From Nageia nagi (Eukaryota; Pinophyta): a DNA stretch of 64,000 bases. Positions 1-11,381 of this stretch are shown piece after piece. The stretch covers positions 157,480,001 to 157,544,000 of the forward strand of contig JBITNC010000001.1 in assembly GCA_050084985.1 (NCBI GenBank). The letters run 5' to 3'. Both the position numbers and the translations under genes were made by a program. Each line of letters begins with the position of its first letter. Within the stretch, counting starts at the first letter, position 1. Below the pieces are notes generated by a model. The model worked only from the letters and a program-made list of their open reading frames with translations, was not told where the DNA came from and did not search any database.

Positions 1-877
1 CTATTCCTTGGAATATATGAAAATTACTTTGAAACTCTTTTGCATGTAGTTATTTTTAGGATATGAAGTAATGAGAGACTTATAACTTCTTATCTCACTA
101 TATTAAAATTTATGAAGAGACTAAAAGATAAAAAGATTTATTTTATTATATTTATATAACAAAACCTATGTTAGTTTGAGTAGTTCTAATACAAGTTATG
201 GTTGTAATATTTCATATTAATTTTGAAATTATAAAATATATAAGTGTAATTTACTTGAATGTATATGGTTAGTAAGAAAGGGTTTCCACTCAAGATATTT
301 TTGAACTTCCTAGATGCCTTAGGTGCTCACTGGCCCTTGGAAGAAGACTCCCATACATATTTATTGTATATGATCATTTTAGTTTATTATTCTACATGTT
401 TTAAGAGAATAAGGAGAGTAACATAAGAGAAGATAACATAATGGTTTTCCTTATATCTTTGAAGACACTAAAGCATCCTTATGGAGCCCATGGTCACCTT
501 TATAAATGGGCTCTCTATGATTGAGATCAAGTGCCTTGGGTAATTGAGGATGACATATCAAAATTATCTAATGAGGAGGATAGAAAAGTGGTATGCATGG
601 TTGATTTATGTCTTATTTATGAGGATGCTCCTAAATAGGTAATATTTGATTCATTTGAGTGTGAGTATTCCATTCTAGAGTTTCTAGGATCCAAATTTGA
701 ATTGCCAAAATCTAATAAAAAGATATCTAAAGGTTATTTGATTCATCCTTCAGCATATTTTAGAGAAGGTTTCCAATAAGATGAAACCACAAGTGCATTA
801 TTGTACCATTAGCTTTACTTTCCATTATTTTTTCATATTAGAATAAGAGTAGGAGTAGGAATAGGAATAGATGAAAC
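1..877. other. No gene; weak unidentified reading frame
   Basis: No recognisable gene. Between about 471 and 780 the plus strand can be read with only two stops as an acidic peptide (it includes WVIEDDISKLSNEEDRK), but I do not recognise it. Positions 841-877 are purine-rich with short AGGAGT/AGGAAT repeats directly before the LTR. Positions 783-826 contain a sequence that recurs at 1363-1406 on the other side of the LTR. Confidence 0.5.
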
Positions 878-1290
878 TATTGGAAATTGTAATGTAATAT
901 TGTGTAATATTTCTTTTTAATGTAAATTCACTTAATGCTTAAACTATGTTTAGATACCTTAAAGTATTAGTAGAATAAATATAGAAAGAGGAATAAATAT
1001 AGAAACACCTTTATCCTTATCCTTGGTAAAAGGAAGGTTAAAGGGTGGGTTTATTTTTATAAATAGAGAGGTACACCTCTCATTATGTAACTTGATGAAG
1101 CATGGTAATGCTTGTATTGTAGATATGATCTTGTAGGAGCTTTGTAGAATAATTCTTGAGAATTTATAGGAGAGTTATGTTGTGAGAAGTAAGAGAATTA
1201 TGGTTCAAAGTGGATGTACTTCCAAATTATGGAGGAACCACTATACATGATGTGTTATTTTGTGTGTGATTGATTATTGCTTTCCTAGAA
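878..1290 (+). mobile_element. Solo or truncated Ty1/copia LTR
   Basis: This is an LTR relic of the same family as the copia 3' LTR that is split at 24.86/35.14 kb. The start (TATTGGAAATTG) aligns with that LTR's TGTTGAAATG start. The TTCACTTAATGCTTAA block at 928-943 matches the joined sequence across the CACTA insertion point. The block TAGATACCTTAAAGTATT (951-968) and the U5 block GGATGTACTTCC...GGAACCACT (about 1212-1252) also match. A TATA box lies between. No PBS (TGGTATCAGAGC) or gag follows, so it is a solo or truncated LTR. The 3' boundary is approximate. Confidence 0.65.
1056..1067 (+). promoter_or_regulatory. LTR TATA box
   Basis: TTTATAAATAGA lies inside the solo LTR, in the position of the LTR core promoter. 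The paralogous LTR has CTATAAATAG at the equivalent place (24632-24643, minus strand). Confidence 0.5.
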
Positions 1291-1599
1291 GGATGAATGT
1301 TAGATTTGTTGGAGAAGATTCAAGGTGATCTTGGTTTATGGAATCCTTCAATTCCATAAAAAACCATAAGTTCATTCTTGCACCATTAGCTTTACTTTTC
1401 AAATGATCATAGCATGATGGATGAGTTTGGGTTCATGATTTAATAAGCTTCCATAACCACCACAACTACAAGAAGAGATTCTTATGATCAATGATGGTAT
1501 TTATCAAATCATATTAGAAAATCAAGAAAGTAAAAAAGTAATAAAATCAAGAAAATAGTTTGCAAAACAAGATGTCCAATAAATATTTCAAAAAATCAA

Positions 1600-2140
1600 A
1601 AGGATATTTTCTTATTCTTATGAAGATATGTTGTGTCTAGATGAAAACTTTATTACCCATAGTCTAGTGGTCAAGAAAGATAACAAACCTATTAAACAAA
1701 AACCTAGAAAAATGCATCCCACCACAACCTTATTAGTAAAGAAGGAAAATGATAAATTCTTAAAGAAAATTTCATTAAATCCATTGATTATTTCTCTTGG
1801 ATGTATAGCATAGTTTTGGCTCAAAATGCTAATGGAGAGGTTAAGGTATGTACCAATTTTAAAGATATCAATAAAGCATACCCAAAAGATGATTTTCCCT
1901 TGCCCAATATTGATATGATTATTGATAGGATTTCTATATATGATATGTTATCATTTATGGATGGATTTTCAAGTTATAATCAAATTAACATCAAAGAAAG
2001 TGGCCAACATAAAACCACCTTTCATATCCTTTGGTGCAATTTTTATTGAAAAGTTATCCCTTTTGGTATCAAAAATACAAGTGCCACATATCTTATAAGA
2101 TATCCATGAATAGGGAATTATTTTCAATCATGATTATGTG
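1600..2140 (+). pseudogene. Ty3/gypsy reverse transcriptase fragment
   Basis: This is an N-terminal fragment of a Ty3-type RT. It can be read from KPRKMHPTTTLLVKKE (about 1700-1750), through a frame change near 1795, into VCTNFKDINKAYPKDDFPLP (from 1846) and LSFMDGFSSYNQINI. These are the conserved RT blocks usually written VC.DFRDLNKACPKDDFPLP and MDG.SGYNQI. After a stop at 2047 the frame continues as VIPFGIKNTSATY. The catalytic YVDD block is never reached: the fragment ends where element A's 5' LTR begins (2141), and I do not see the RT resume beyond A's 3' LTR. It is most similar to the RT of element C in this window. It encodes no functional protein. Confidence 0.85.
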
Positions 2141-2812
2141 TGTAGATGCCTCAAAATGAACCTTATATATTTAATAAATCATTTTAATCCCTTAACAATA
2201 TATTATTTAAAAGGGATTTAAAATGTATAAAAGAGATGTAGGCCATATATTTGATGCTTGTGAATTATACAAGGGGTCAAATTCTATAATAGAAGCATCC
2301 CTATATAAAGGCATTAAAGATATACAAAGAGAAGAGGATGGCATTATCATCAAGAGGAAACTAGAAAAGGGGCAGATTATAGAAGACTTAAGGCTTTTAT
2401 CAATTGAATATTAGATAGAGAATCAAAGGACTCAAACATCATCTGTAAATCAAACACTTAAAAAGTCTTCTTGTCTATAACAAGCAAATATCTTATCTCA
2501 AATATTATCATACTTCCGTTATATTGATAAAACATTCATTCATTTATCATTTTGTATTTTATCACATATGTTATTTGATCATTAGCATGATGTCAATGAT
2601 GTATTATTACTAGGGTGTTGGTGCCATACTAATGCATATGATATTTCTTGTGTCTTTCCTTGATTGATTGAATATGTATGTTAACAAAACATACCTATAT
2701 ATTTAATCATTTGTTGTCATATTCTCAGTTTATTTCAACTAATTAATAAACCAAATAGTGCATGTGTTAATTCTTTGAATTAATTACACCATCACATTAT
2801 TTAGGGTCTACA
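2141..2812 (+). repeat. 5' LTR of element A
   Basis: 672 bp, beginning TGTAGATGCC and ending GGGTCTACA, giving 6-bp terminal inverted repeats TGTAGA/TCTACA. It aligns with 10724-11381 throughout, for example TTTAATAAATCATTTTAATC, ATAGAGAATCAAAGGACTC and the ATTATTTAGGG end. The two copies differ by many substitutions and small indels, so the insertion is old. Confidence 0.9.
2301..2310 (+). promoter_or_regulatory. TATA box in 5' LTR of A
   Basis: CTATATAAAG is conserved in the 3' LTR at 10875-10884. It is the likely core promoter of element A. Confidence 0.5.
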
Positions 2813-2814
2813 TT

Positions 2815-2832
2815 TGGTGAACTCAACATTCT
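2815..2832 (+). other. Primer-binding site of element A
   Basis: TGGTGAACTCAACATTCT lies two bases after the LTR end, starting with the TGG expected for pairing to a tRNA 3' CCA. The same TTTGGTGAAC sequence follows the LTR of element C at 44327. I have not assigned the tRNA species. Confidence 0.6.
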
Positions 2833-2877
2833 TACACACCTAGGTTTTCATCTAAGGAAAAATCCTTTTGTAAAGTC

Positions 2878-4960
2878 ATGAATCCATTTTCTCTACTTTT
2901 TCTCTCCATAGAGGAAGTGCTCCAAATAGTAGCTAAAGAGCAAGATAAAACTAGGTTTTGTTCTACTTATATACCAAATATGGATCTTAATATAGATAAC
3001 CCTACAATATCTAAATCCAAAGTATAATTTTCAGAGGTTAGGAGAAGTCTTTGAATTAATCCTAAATTATCTATTCAAATCCCTCCTCCTAGGACCATAT
3101 GGGATTCTGAATTTTTAGATTCTGGTAAATGAATGTTCATTATTAGAAATACCCCTAATTGATATGCTATTCTTGATCCTAGTAACTTAGATAATTTGAA
3201 TCCTTATCCAAAACCTTTTGATGATGATGAACTTCCTAGTCTTGATAGGATTCCCTATAATGCTTAGTCCATTCAAAAAGTGTTATTTGATAATGAAAAG
3301 CTACAATTTTTTATTTGAAATAATGCTCCTATTATGGTGAAACTTCTTACAAATCCAAATTTACTTGGTAACTATTTGGACATTGAAAAATTTGAAGATA
3401 GCTTATTTCGTTATGAGAAATCATCAAAATGTTTCTATTCTATACATGAAATGCATGGTGTGGGAAGCATGAATGGATGTAACCATGGTGTGGGTGATGT
3501 GGATCCTAATGGAGTAGAGTCCAAATCAGAGCTGGATGTTGAGTTAGAACAACCACTACATGTAGACGATGCCTTTGATAGAAATGATCAATCAGAACTT
3601 GAAGATGAGGAGGATGAATCTTACAATGATTTGATCCCTAATCCATAATACTTCAATTAGGAGAAGAAAGGTAAAGGTCCAATTATTTCATTTGATGATA
3701 AAATTACATCTCTCATTAAGCAACAACTTACTGAATTTATTAGAGAAGCCTTTAAACTACAACCAATTTGGACTCCTGAGGAACATGAGATTAAAGTAGG
3801 TATTATTATGGATATCCAAGAAAATAATGATTTGTATAAATAACCTCCATATGAATAATTGAAAATCCTAATAGAGGTAGTGCATGAACTTGAGTAGGAT
3901 AGGGTTAATTATACTAATGATTTTTGCTATTTTGAAGCATATTCCACCTTAAACAACAAATAATGCACAACAACCTCCTCCTCCCCCACCACCCTCCTCA
4001 AAAAGCAATGTAGGACTTAGCAACAAGGAGAGTAGTGAGGATGGTTTTTTTTCATGTTTAAAAAGACCCCTCACTGCTAGGATTCTTGCCAAAGTAATCC
4101 TTGGGAAAAAGATTGTCAAATTTACTAAATTTGATGGTGTATAGGATCCTAAGATGCATGTTCATAAATTTCATGAAGAAGCTATTGAATATATGCATGA
4201 TCAAGATTTGTTGGCTAACTTATTTTCATACAGTTTAAAAGATGAGGCTCTCAAATGGTACTTTCAGCTTCCCAAAAGTAGCATTGATAGGTATGATGGT
4301 TTGATTCACATATTTTTGCATGATTATGGCTATAAAATTACCAAGAAGGTTTATCTTAAGGACTTTTGTAAAATTAAACAACTCCCTAACCAATCAAGGA
4401 TGGTTTTTGTAAGGATATGGAAACAAACTACTAATAAAATCACCATAGATGAACATGAACTCAAGCATATTTTTGTGGATCATCTCTTGCCTATATATAA
4501 GCTATTTTTCATTTCTAATCATGATATGTATTTAGGAGATATGATTGACACTATTACTAAAAAAGAACCATGCATTAAAAATTTGAGTCTTATGAAACAT
4601 GTTGAGAATACTTCACCTACAAAACCTATTATAGAAAATCAACTCAAGGTTGAAGCAAATAATGTCACTTGCAAAAAAAGAGGTAACTCCCCTCTCAAAC
4701 ATACTCACCAATATACTCCTTTTACTGATACTATTGATAATATTTTGAATATATTATTAGATGAGGAACGGATTGAATTGGCTTCTATTTTTGAATCTAA
4801 GTTTACTAATGGTGTGCCTAAAAATTTTCATTATGAGGAATTTTGCAATTATCATAGGGTACTTGGTCATCTAACTTAGGATTATAGGACACTTCATAAT
4901 CTTATACAAGATTTCATTGATAATGGAGCACTCAGGATGGATCAAATACCAGTTGCATAG
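2878..4960 (+). pseudogene. Degenerate gag of element A
   Basis: The first ATG after the PBS (2878) opens a frame that, apart from several stops, runs to about 3648 with an acidic segment near its end (ELEDEEDESYNDL). After a frame change the capsid-like retrotransposon gag domain appears at 4100-4620: KFTKFDGV-stop-DPKMHVHKFHEEA, SYSLKDEALKWYFQLPKSSI, then FLHDYGYKI. These follow the family pattern (F.G..DP..H...F; SL...A..W...L). Near the end is a Zn-knuckle-like block, FCNYHRVLGH (about 4840-4870), followed by LIQDFIDNGAL, which is typical of Tat-type gag. The longest open piece is 4154-4879. The stop inside GV-DP is TAG where relatives have Gln. No pol follows. Confidence 0.8.
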
Positions 4961-5889
4961 ATAAGACCTATACATCTAGATAATGCATAGCTAGAGATAT
5001 TCAATAATCCCCTACCATCTTCACAATCTCAAGGGTGCATCGGTATAGTAAGTATCTCCTGCAATCTACACTATTTTTTGGATAATAGTCATGCATATAG
5101 GTATCCTCCTCCAAACATGAACAGGAATGGAATCAAAAGACATGATGCTAATAGCATAAATTCTTGCTTTTAGAGCACTAGCAGCATGGGGATGACTAGT
5201 ACAAAAGTGCCTCTTTTTTTCCCTACCTTTGTAAAGTGTATTTTGGTAGAAAAAACTCCCTAGGTACATAAAGTTATTCCTTGAGCTCTTTTTGACATCA
5301 TAATCAATGTACATTAGTAGCTAGGTTATTTTTGTATCTATTTTGCTTTTTTTCTTTTGTATTCACCATTCCAGTTCTTTTTCTTTTTCTTCTTCATGTT
5401 TTCTTTCTATGTTCAAAATATGGGGATTCAATTCCTCTCTGTGCATGATGCCAAGGTCTTGTTATCTCTATTTCAGGGTGCCAACACCATGAGTTTCCCT
5501 AGACATAATGTTTAAAATCAACTTTTTATCATTCTAAACCATGTTTCCTAGCATTTAGAAGGATCTTAGGTGTTGTGTCATGATATCTATCCTCACATAC
5601 ACCCTTATAACCTTTCTCCTAAAAGTATTTTGGTTCCTTTAGTATGTGTATCATTTCCATTTGTGTGTCTATCTTTTGATCGTTATCAGTTGTACATAAC
5701 ATAATGTATGCATGTCTAGCATATTTTACTTTTAATGAATCTTTTTTTAGAGTTCATTATGCCTATATTTGTGTTTAATATCTACCATTATAAAAATATA
5801 AAACAAAAGATAAAAAACATAGAGTATTGAATCCACCAAATGGTCATACATATATATATCTCAAAAGTCAAAATTTGGTACAACATAAG
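4961..5889. other. Spacer between gag and antisense ORF
   Basis: No RT, protease or integrase motif was found on either strand. T-rich stretches lie near 5335-5400. GGGTGCCAACACCATGAG at 5476-5493 is the first of several dispersed similar motifs in this element. Confidence 0.5.
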
Positions 5890-7772
5890 TACACATGGGC
5901 CTTAGCCCTACATCCTCCACCCCTATGGGTGGGCACTAGCACCACTACTAGATGCCTCACTCCTAGAGCTTGCTCTCCTACCACTACCACTCGCTCTAGA
6001 TATAAAGACTTTGCTCAAGATATCACTCATCATGAGTCCATGAGTCTCCAAAAGTGTCTTGGCCCTTGTATACTTAGCTTGTAATTTGGATATCTCTAGA
6101 GACTGTGCTACAATTTAATCATGATGACTTTGCACAAATTCCCACTATTGATATGGTGGGGGCATGGTGAGCCTATCCTAAATACCCTTCACTATTTGAG
6201 ATAGCAAAGCCACCTCTACATCTTGCATCACCAGTGTAGACCTCACCATAGCCAACTCCACCTCTAATGGCTAGAGACATGTCACCTGGACCTCCATTGG
6301 CCTCAATCTAGCTAGCTTTGCCTTCATGGATGAAACCTATACATATTACACCTCTACCATACCATACATAATACTAATTAGTCTCTCATTAGCTATATTG
6401 AAATATTCAAAAATTATGAAGCATTATGAGAAGAATCCTTCTTACCTAGAGGTGAGGAAACTATTGCTAGCACCTCTAATTCACCTACTAGTTGAGGACC
6501 ATCATGGATAGGATTATCTACATTCATTTGATCATCCTCTTCTAATGGTATGCTCATTGCATTATCACTCCCACTATCTAACTCATCTAGGCCCGATGCA
6601 TAGTTTTCCACCATGCTACATAATTAGGGGCAACCCTAGGAGCCATGGAAACATCCTCTACTAGCAGCTCTAATCATCCTATCACCCACACTAGCATATC
6701 TTGCACCCCATCAGGAATGTCTCTCTCAACCATGTATTAATGATACATGGGGGCACTGCTGGAATTAGCTATTGTATCATGAAATATATCAACACCCAAT
6801 CTGAATGATATGGCTCCACTATCTTCCACCTTTTCTAGAAGAAGTGGGTTTGCCTCACCCATGATAAATGATGAGCATCCCCATGCCACACATAGTTAAC
6901 ATAGCACACCCATATAATGTTTGCCTCTTAGAGGCTATTGATGTTTCTCCTCCTTGCCTCTACAGATTGAGGAGGCCTGTATCTACCTAATGGACTAGTC
7001 CAACATGCTAGGGCCATGTTTGATGGGTCCTCTCTCATCCTCTGTAATCCCTTAGCCTGATAACTAAGATGTGCTCATAAGCCCAGATCTATAGGAGACC
7101 AACATGAGCAATTGTCACATTAACCTTATCAACTTTGATGAATGAATACAAATCCCAATAAAGCTATGCCACTACCACTATCCCCCATGCAAATTATCAT
7201 CCTCGAGTGCATATCTCCCATACTATCCATGTCAACCCAAGAGGAAAAGCCAAATGAATTTTATCAAGAAATAGATAGGTAGTAATAATCACTACCACAT
7301 GCAACCTTAGATGTATCCCTACTCTAACAAACCTATATCTTTATGCAAGTTGCACCAATTGGTGATTCTAGTCATGATCATCTGATCTAAGCAACCACAA
7401 ACACTCAACCCAATGAATGTTTTCATTCTCCATCTCACATTGATATATCAAACCACCCCTAATAGGTATACCCTAGATTCGATACACATCCTCTAGAGTT
7501 ACTGTCATTTCATTAGTGGGAAGGTGAAATGAGCAATAATCTTGATCCTATCTCTTAACCAAGGTAGTGAAAAGAGGTGTATCCACCTGTACTATCCCCA
7601 TGTATGCAATCTCTCCTAACCCACATCACTTTAGAATATCATTTGATTGCTAAGTTCATGGGAAGGCTTGGGCTAGATCTAACATTGTAGTCCTCATCGG
7701 CCCACCCTAAATTAACCCCTTATGATCTTGTAAGGTATCATATGGGTCTATTAGTCTCTCCTCTACACTCAT
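5890..7772 (-). pseudogene. Antisense plant mobile domain (PMD) pseudogene inside element A
   Basis: Reading the minus strand from an ATG at 7772 (MSVEERLIDPYDTLQDHKGL) gives the PMD (aminotransferase-like plant mobile domain) signature: YMGIVQVDTPLFTTLVKR, then SFHLPTNEMTVTLEDVYRI, then GIPIRGGLIY (about 7640-7450). Further on, DPSNMALACWTSPLGRYRPP (about 7025-6970) matches the conserved RYRPP region. The C-terminal part (6614-6414 open) is acidic, and the end (about 6000-5890) is Ser/Arg/Gly-rich. Several stops interrupt it. PMD proteins of plants include the MAIN/MAIL1 family, and PMD-C copies are known inside Ty3 retrotransposons, commonly in antisense. Here it is oriented against gag, between gag and the 3' LTR. 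It is not functional as it stands. Confidence 0.8.
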
Positions 7773-9463
7773 GAATATTAAAAATATAGAGTTTTTATCT
7801 ATTTACTGCATTCTTGATTGACATACTGTAAAGATACTCTACTAGATGACCTGTCCTTCTTATGATTGGCCCTTGGATATTCCTCTAATTGATGGTAGTC
7901 ATTCCTTTAGACTCATAAATCCTTTATAGCCATTCTCCTACCAATCCAATTATTACACTAAAATGAGAAATAGAGTAGACACTCCAACAGTGCAATGTTA
8001 TTTACAGGGTGGCAAATTTGGCTAGGTTAGCAAGGAATCGATGCCTACCTATCAGAGCTCCAGATGGCAAAGGTGTCAAAGTAAAAATGACTTATTTTTT
8101 CCAAATATTTTTATTTTATAAATTGAATTTGGAACTCAAATTAGGGTATCACATCATTGTTTCCATACAATTCCTGCATTCTTATGTGGAGGTTTTATTT
8201 TCCTTGTAAAAATTTAAAATCCCTCCTATCCTTTTTTAGATACAAAAAATTACTATTTCCATGGTGCCAACGATGTCCAATTCTTTGAGTTGTGTGTGTA
8301 ATTAATGGAACTTGCATATAATCTATTATTAGAATTTATTCAAATGATACCTGTATGTCTCAGGTAAGTATTACTTAATTTTTATTTTTCATTAAAATTC
8401 ATATTGAGTTTAGGGTGCCAACGACATGCTAATTTGCTATTTCGATGAGTTTCCAATGTGCCTAATCTATTTTCATCAATTTCATATTATAATGAGTTCT
8501 TATTTATGATATGCAATTAAAAAAATTAGATTATGTATACTTGGTTTTAGTTAAGTGGCAGGGTAAAATTATACCTTCAAGAAAATTGCTGCTAGGTAGC
8601 TCCAAGCCCATGATATTTTCAAGATTTGGTGAAATAAGAAGGTAATGCTTAATTGGGTTATATTTTCCACTTATTTTTTGGCATCAATGACATGCACACA
8701 TAAGGGAACTCGTGGCATAAATATCTATAAGTTACTCAAATGATAAAAAACCCTTTGATACTTATCCTTAATTACACCTTTCTGACATGAGTACAAGTAC
8801 CATAATTATGCTCCCATTGTAAGGTATGAATATTTAATTTTTTATCTTTTTATTTGATGTTATTAAGCATGTTAATTTTTCATTTATAAATATTGATATT
8901 TGTTAACATGGATTGACACATGCCAAGTGAATAAATCGATATCTATTGGTTGACCTAAAGTTGGCATGAAGAAATATGCAGAACGACATGACATTATCTC
9001 CCCTTCTAGACTTTACTCTACAGTGCTACATTTTTCCTAGCCTAGCATAACTCTACTCTCCTCCATGTGTTGAATGATGATGTAGTGGATTATGGTTGCA
9101 TGCATCATGTATGTGATAAGATGGCTTCCCTTACCCACTTTTTTTAGCATTAGTTAGGGCGATCTCATATTCAGCTATAAGTATGGTGAATCAACAAACT
9201 TTGGATAATAGAAATCAAGATAATTTTATTTGAACCAAATTTGAAGATTCCTATGATGTCAACAATGTGGAATACTACATACACAGTATCGGTGGCATAC
9301 ATTGAACTATTTTCATGGCATCGAAGGCATACACCCTTCATGTAGAATTAAACTCTAGCTCTTAGATATTTATAGGTTTGAATATCATGAATTTCATTGT
9401 CCCAACTCAGAATATTCTAATATATTATATTTATTTCATCCTTGATTTGCATGGTTAATGTCT
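7773..9463. other. Non-coding 3' part of element A
   Basis: No gene was found; 8009-8209 is open but unrecognised. Similar motifs recur at irregular spacing: GGTGCCAACGATG (8263), GGTGCCAACGACATG (8412), GGCATCAATGACATG (8679), GATGTCAACAATG (9256) and GGCATCGAAGGCAT (9317). They may be remnants of an older tandem array. Confidence 0.4.
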
Positions 9464-10190
9464 TTAGATCATGGACATAAAACAAATGATCATCAATGGC
9501 CAATGATATGGCTAGTGAGAGTTCACTCACTTAAAAGTAAATAGGTGATACAACCATGAGTAATTTGTTGACATTAGATCATCTCCAATGGATGATACAT
9601 GTTACTATGTATCCACATGGTTTTTGCTTTAAACCCATGTAAATCATATCATCTTTAGATCATAGACATACAAATGTATGATCATTAATGGCCAATGATA
9701 TGGCTAGTGAGAGTTCACTCACTTAAAAGTAAATTGGCGATACAACCATGAGTAATTTGTTGACACTGGATCATCTCCAATGGACTATACATTTTATTAT
9801 GTATCCCCCATATAAAACATACTATCTTTAGATCATAGACATACAAATGTATGATAGTCGATGGCCATCGATACGATTAGTGAGAGTTCACTCACTCAAA
9901 AGATAAACTGACAATGCATCTATGAGTAAGATGTTGACATTGTATCATCTCCAATGGACTATACATTTTACTATGTATCCACATGGTTTTTGCTTTAAAC
10001 CCATCCAAAGCATATCATCTTTGGATCATAGACATACAAATGTATAATCATTGATGGCCATCGATATGGCTAGTGAGAGTTCACTCACTTAAAAGATAAA
10101 TCGATGATGTAGCTATGAGCAAGATGCTGACATTGGATCATCTCCAATGGATGAAATAGCTTACAGTGCATCCATCATCATTTTCTTACT
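9464..10190 (+). repeat. Four-unit tandem repeat (about 177-189 bp)
   Basis: Units start at about 9464, 9653, 9828 and 10018, each with TTTRGATCATRGACATA. Each then carries GGCCAATGATATGGCTAGTG or a close variant, GAGAGTTCACTCACT, and GATCATCTCCAATGGA. It lies between the antisense ORF and the PPT of element A. Tandem repeats in this position are typical of Tat/Ogre elements. Confidence 0.85.
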
Positions 10191-10710
10191 AATATTTCAT
10201 TATAGGTACATAGATACAATAAAAATAGAAGATACTTATATTCAAAACCAAGGTGTCAGCACCATGCTCATAGTCTATTGGGTCACCAGTAGTGTATAGA
10301 AGTTTATTATTTCCACTCATTCAAACCATCACCTCTCTATTTCGAGGTAGGAACATGAGTGCATCAATTTCTTTAGTATCAAACATAATAGAATGGATAT
10401 ATTCATGATTGAAATAGTATCAGGGAGGTAAATTATATCTTCCATCTCTAGCCTTGGATATGGATTTTCATAGTTATCCAATCATCATCCAAATAGTATT
10501 CCTAAAGATAGCTTCTTTAGCAGCTTTTACCTTGGCTACTCCACTCAAGGATCTTTCCTGCAGCACCCAATTCAAAAGAGGGGTAGCATAAAGACTCTTA
10601 ACATCATTTAGCAAAATACAACATCAACAAAAAGATCAAAAAAAATTCTTTTATGCCTTGGCTACACTTCTTCATTAGACATGTAATTTTATTGCTTCAA
10701 TCACACATCC

Positions 10711-10723
10711 AAAGAGGGGGAAA
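10711..10723 (+). other. Polypurine tract of element A
   Basis: AAAGAGGGGGAAA directly precedes the TGTAGA start of the 3' LTR. This is the plus-strand priming site. Confidence 0.8.
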
Positions 10724-11381
10724 TGTAGATTCCTCAAAATTAATTTTATATATTTAATAAATCATTTTAATCCCTTAACAATGTATTATTTAAAAAGGGA
10801 TTTAAAATTTGTAAAAGAGATGTAGGCCATATATTGTTAATTATACAAGGGTCAAATCCTATAATAGAGAATCCCTATATAAAGGCATTAAAGACATGCA
10901 AAGAGAAGAGGATGGGATTGTCATCAAGAGGAGATTAGACAAGGGTAAAATTACAAAATGCTTAATGCTTATATCAATTGAAGATTAGATAGAGAATCAA
11001 AGGACTCAAACATCATCTATAAATCAAACACTTGCAAAGTCTTCTTGTTTGTAACAAGCAAATCTCTTATCTTAAATATTATCATACTTCTATTATATTG
11101 ATAAATCATTCATTTGTTTATAATTTCATATTTTGTTGCATTTATTATTTTATCATTAGCATGACATTAATTTCATACTATTACTAGGGCACCGATGCTA
11201 TACTAATACATATGATATTGCTTGTGTCTTTCCTTAATTGATTGAATATGTATGTTAACAAAATGAACCTGTATGTTTAATCATTTGTTATCATATTCTT
11301 GATTTATATCAACTAATTAATAGACCAAATAGTGCATGTGTTAATTCCCTAAATTAATTACACCATTTCATTATTTAGGGT
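10724..11381 (+). repeat. 3' LTR of element A
   Basis: It aligns with 2141-2812 from TGTAGATTCC to ATTATTTAGGG. The terminal TCTACA seen in the 5' LTR is missing; the sequence changes to TAATTTGCACCC at 11381. The TATA box is at 10875-10884. Confidence 0.88.

Larger units (their letters stand above)
2141..11381 (+). mobile_element. Element A: pol-less Ty3/Tat-like LTR element with antisense PMD
   Basis: A 9.2 kb LTR retrotransposon. Order: 5' LTR, PBS, gag, about 0.9 kb spacer, antisense plant-mobile-domain pseudogene, about 1.7 kb non-coding, four-unit tandem repeat, PPT, 3' LTR. The LTR pair aligns over nearly its full length. No protease, RT, RNase H or integrase motif is visible between gag (ends about 4960) and the antisense ORF (5890), or in 7.8-9.4 kb, so the element looks non-autonomous. 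Gag type and antisense ORF point to the Tat/Ogre side of Ty3. No target-site duplication was found: the left flank ends TTATGTG and the right flank is unrelated. Confidence 0.85.

Noticed and set aside
2102-2140. CCATGAATAGGG at the left flank of element A as part of the 11.4 kb repeat
   Set aside because: It is better explained as the continuing RT frame (MNRELF).
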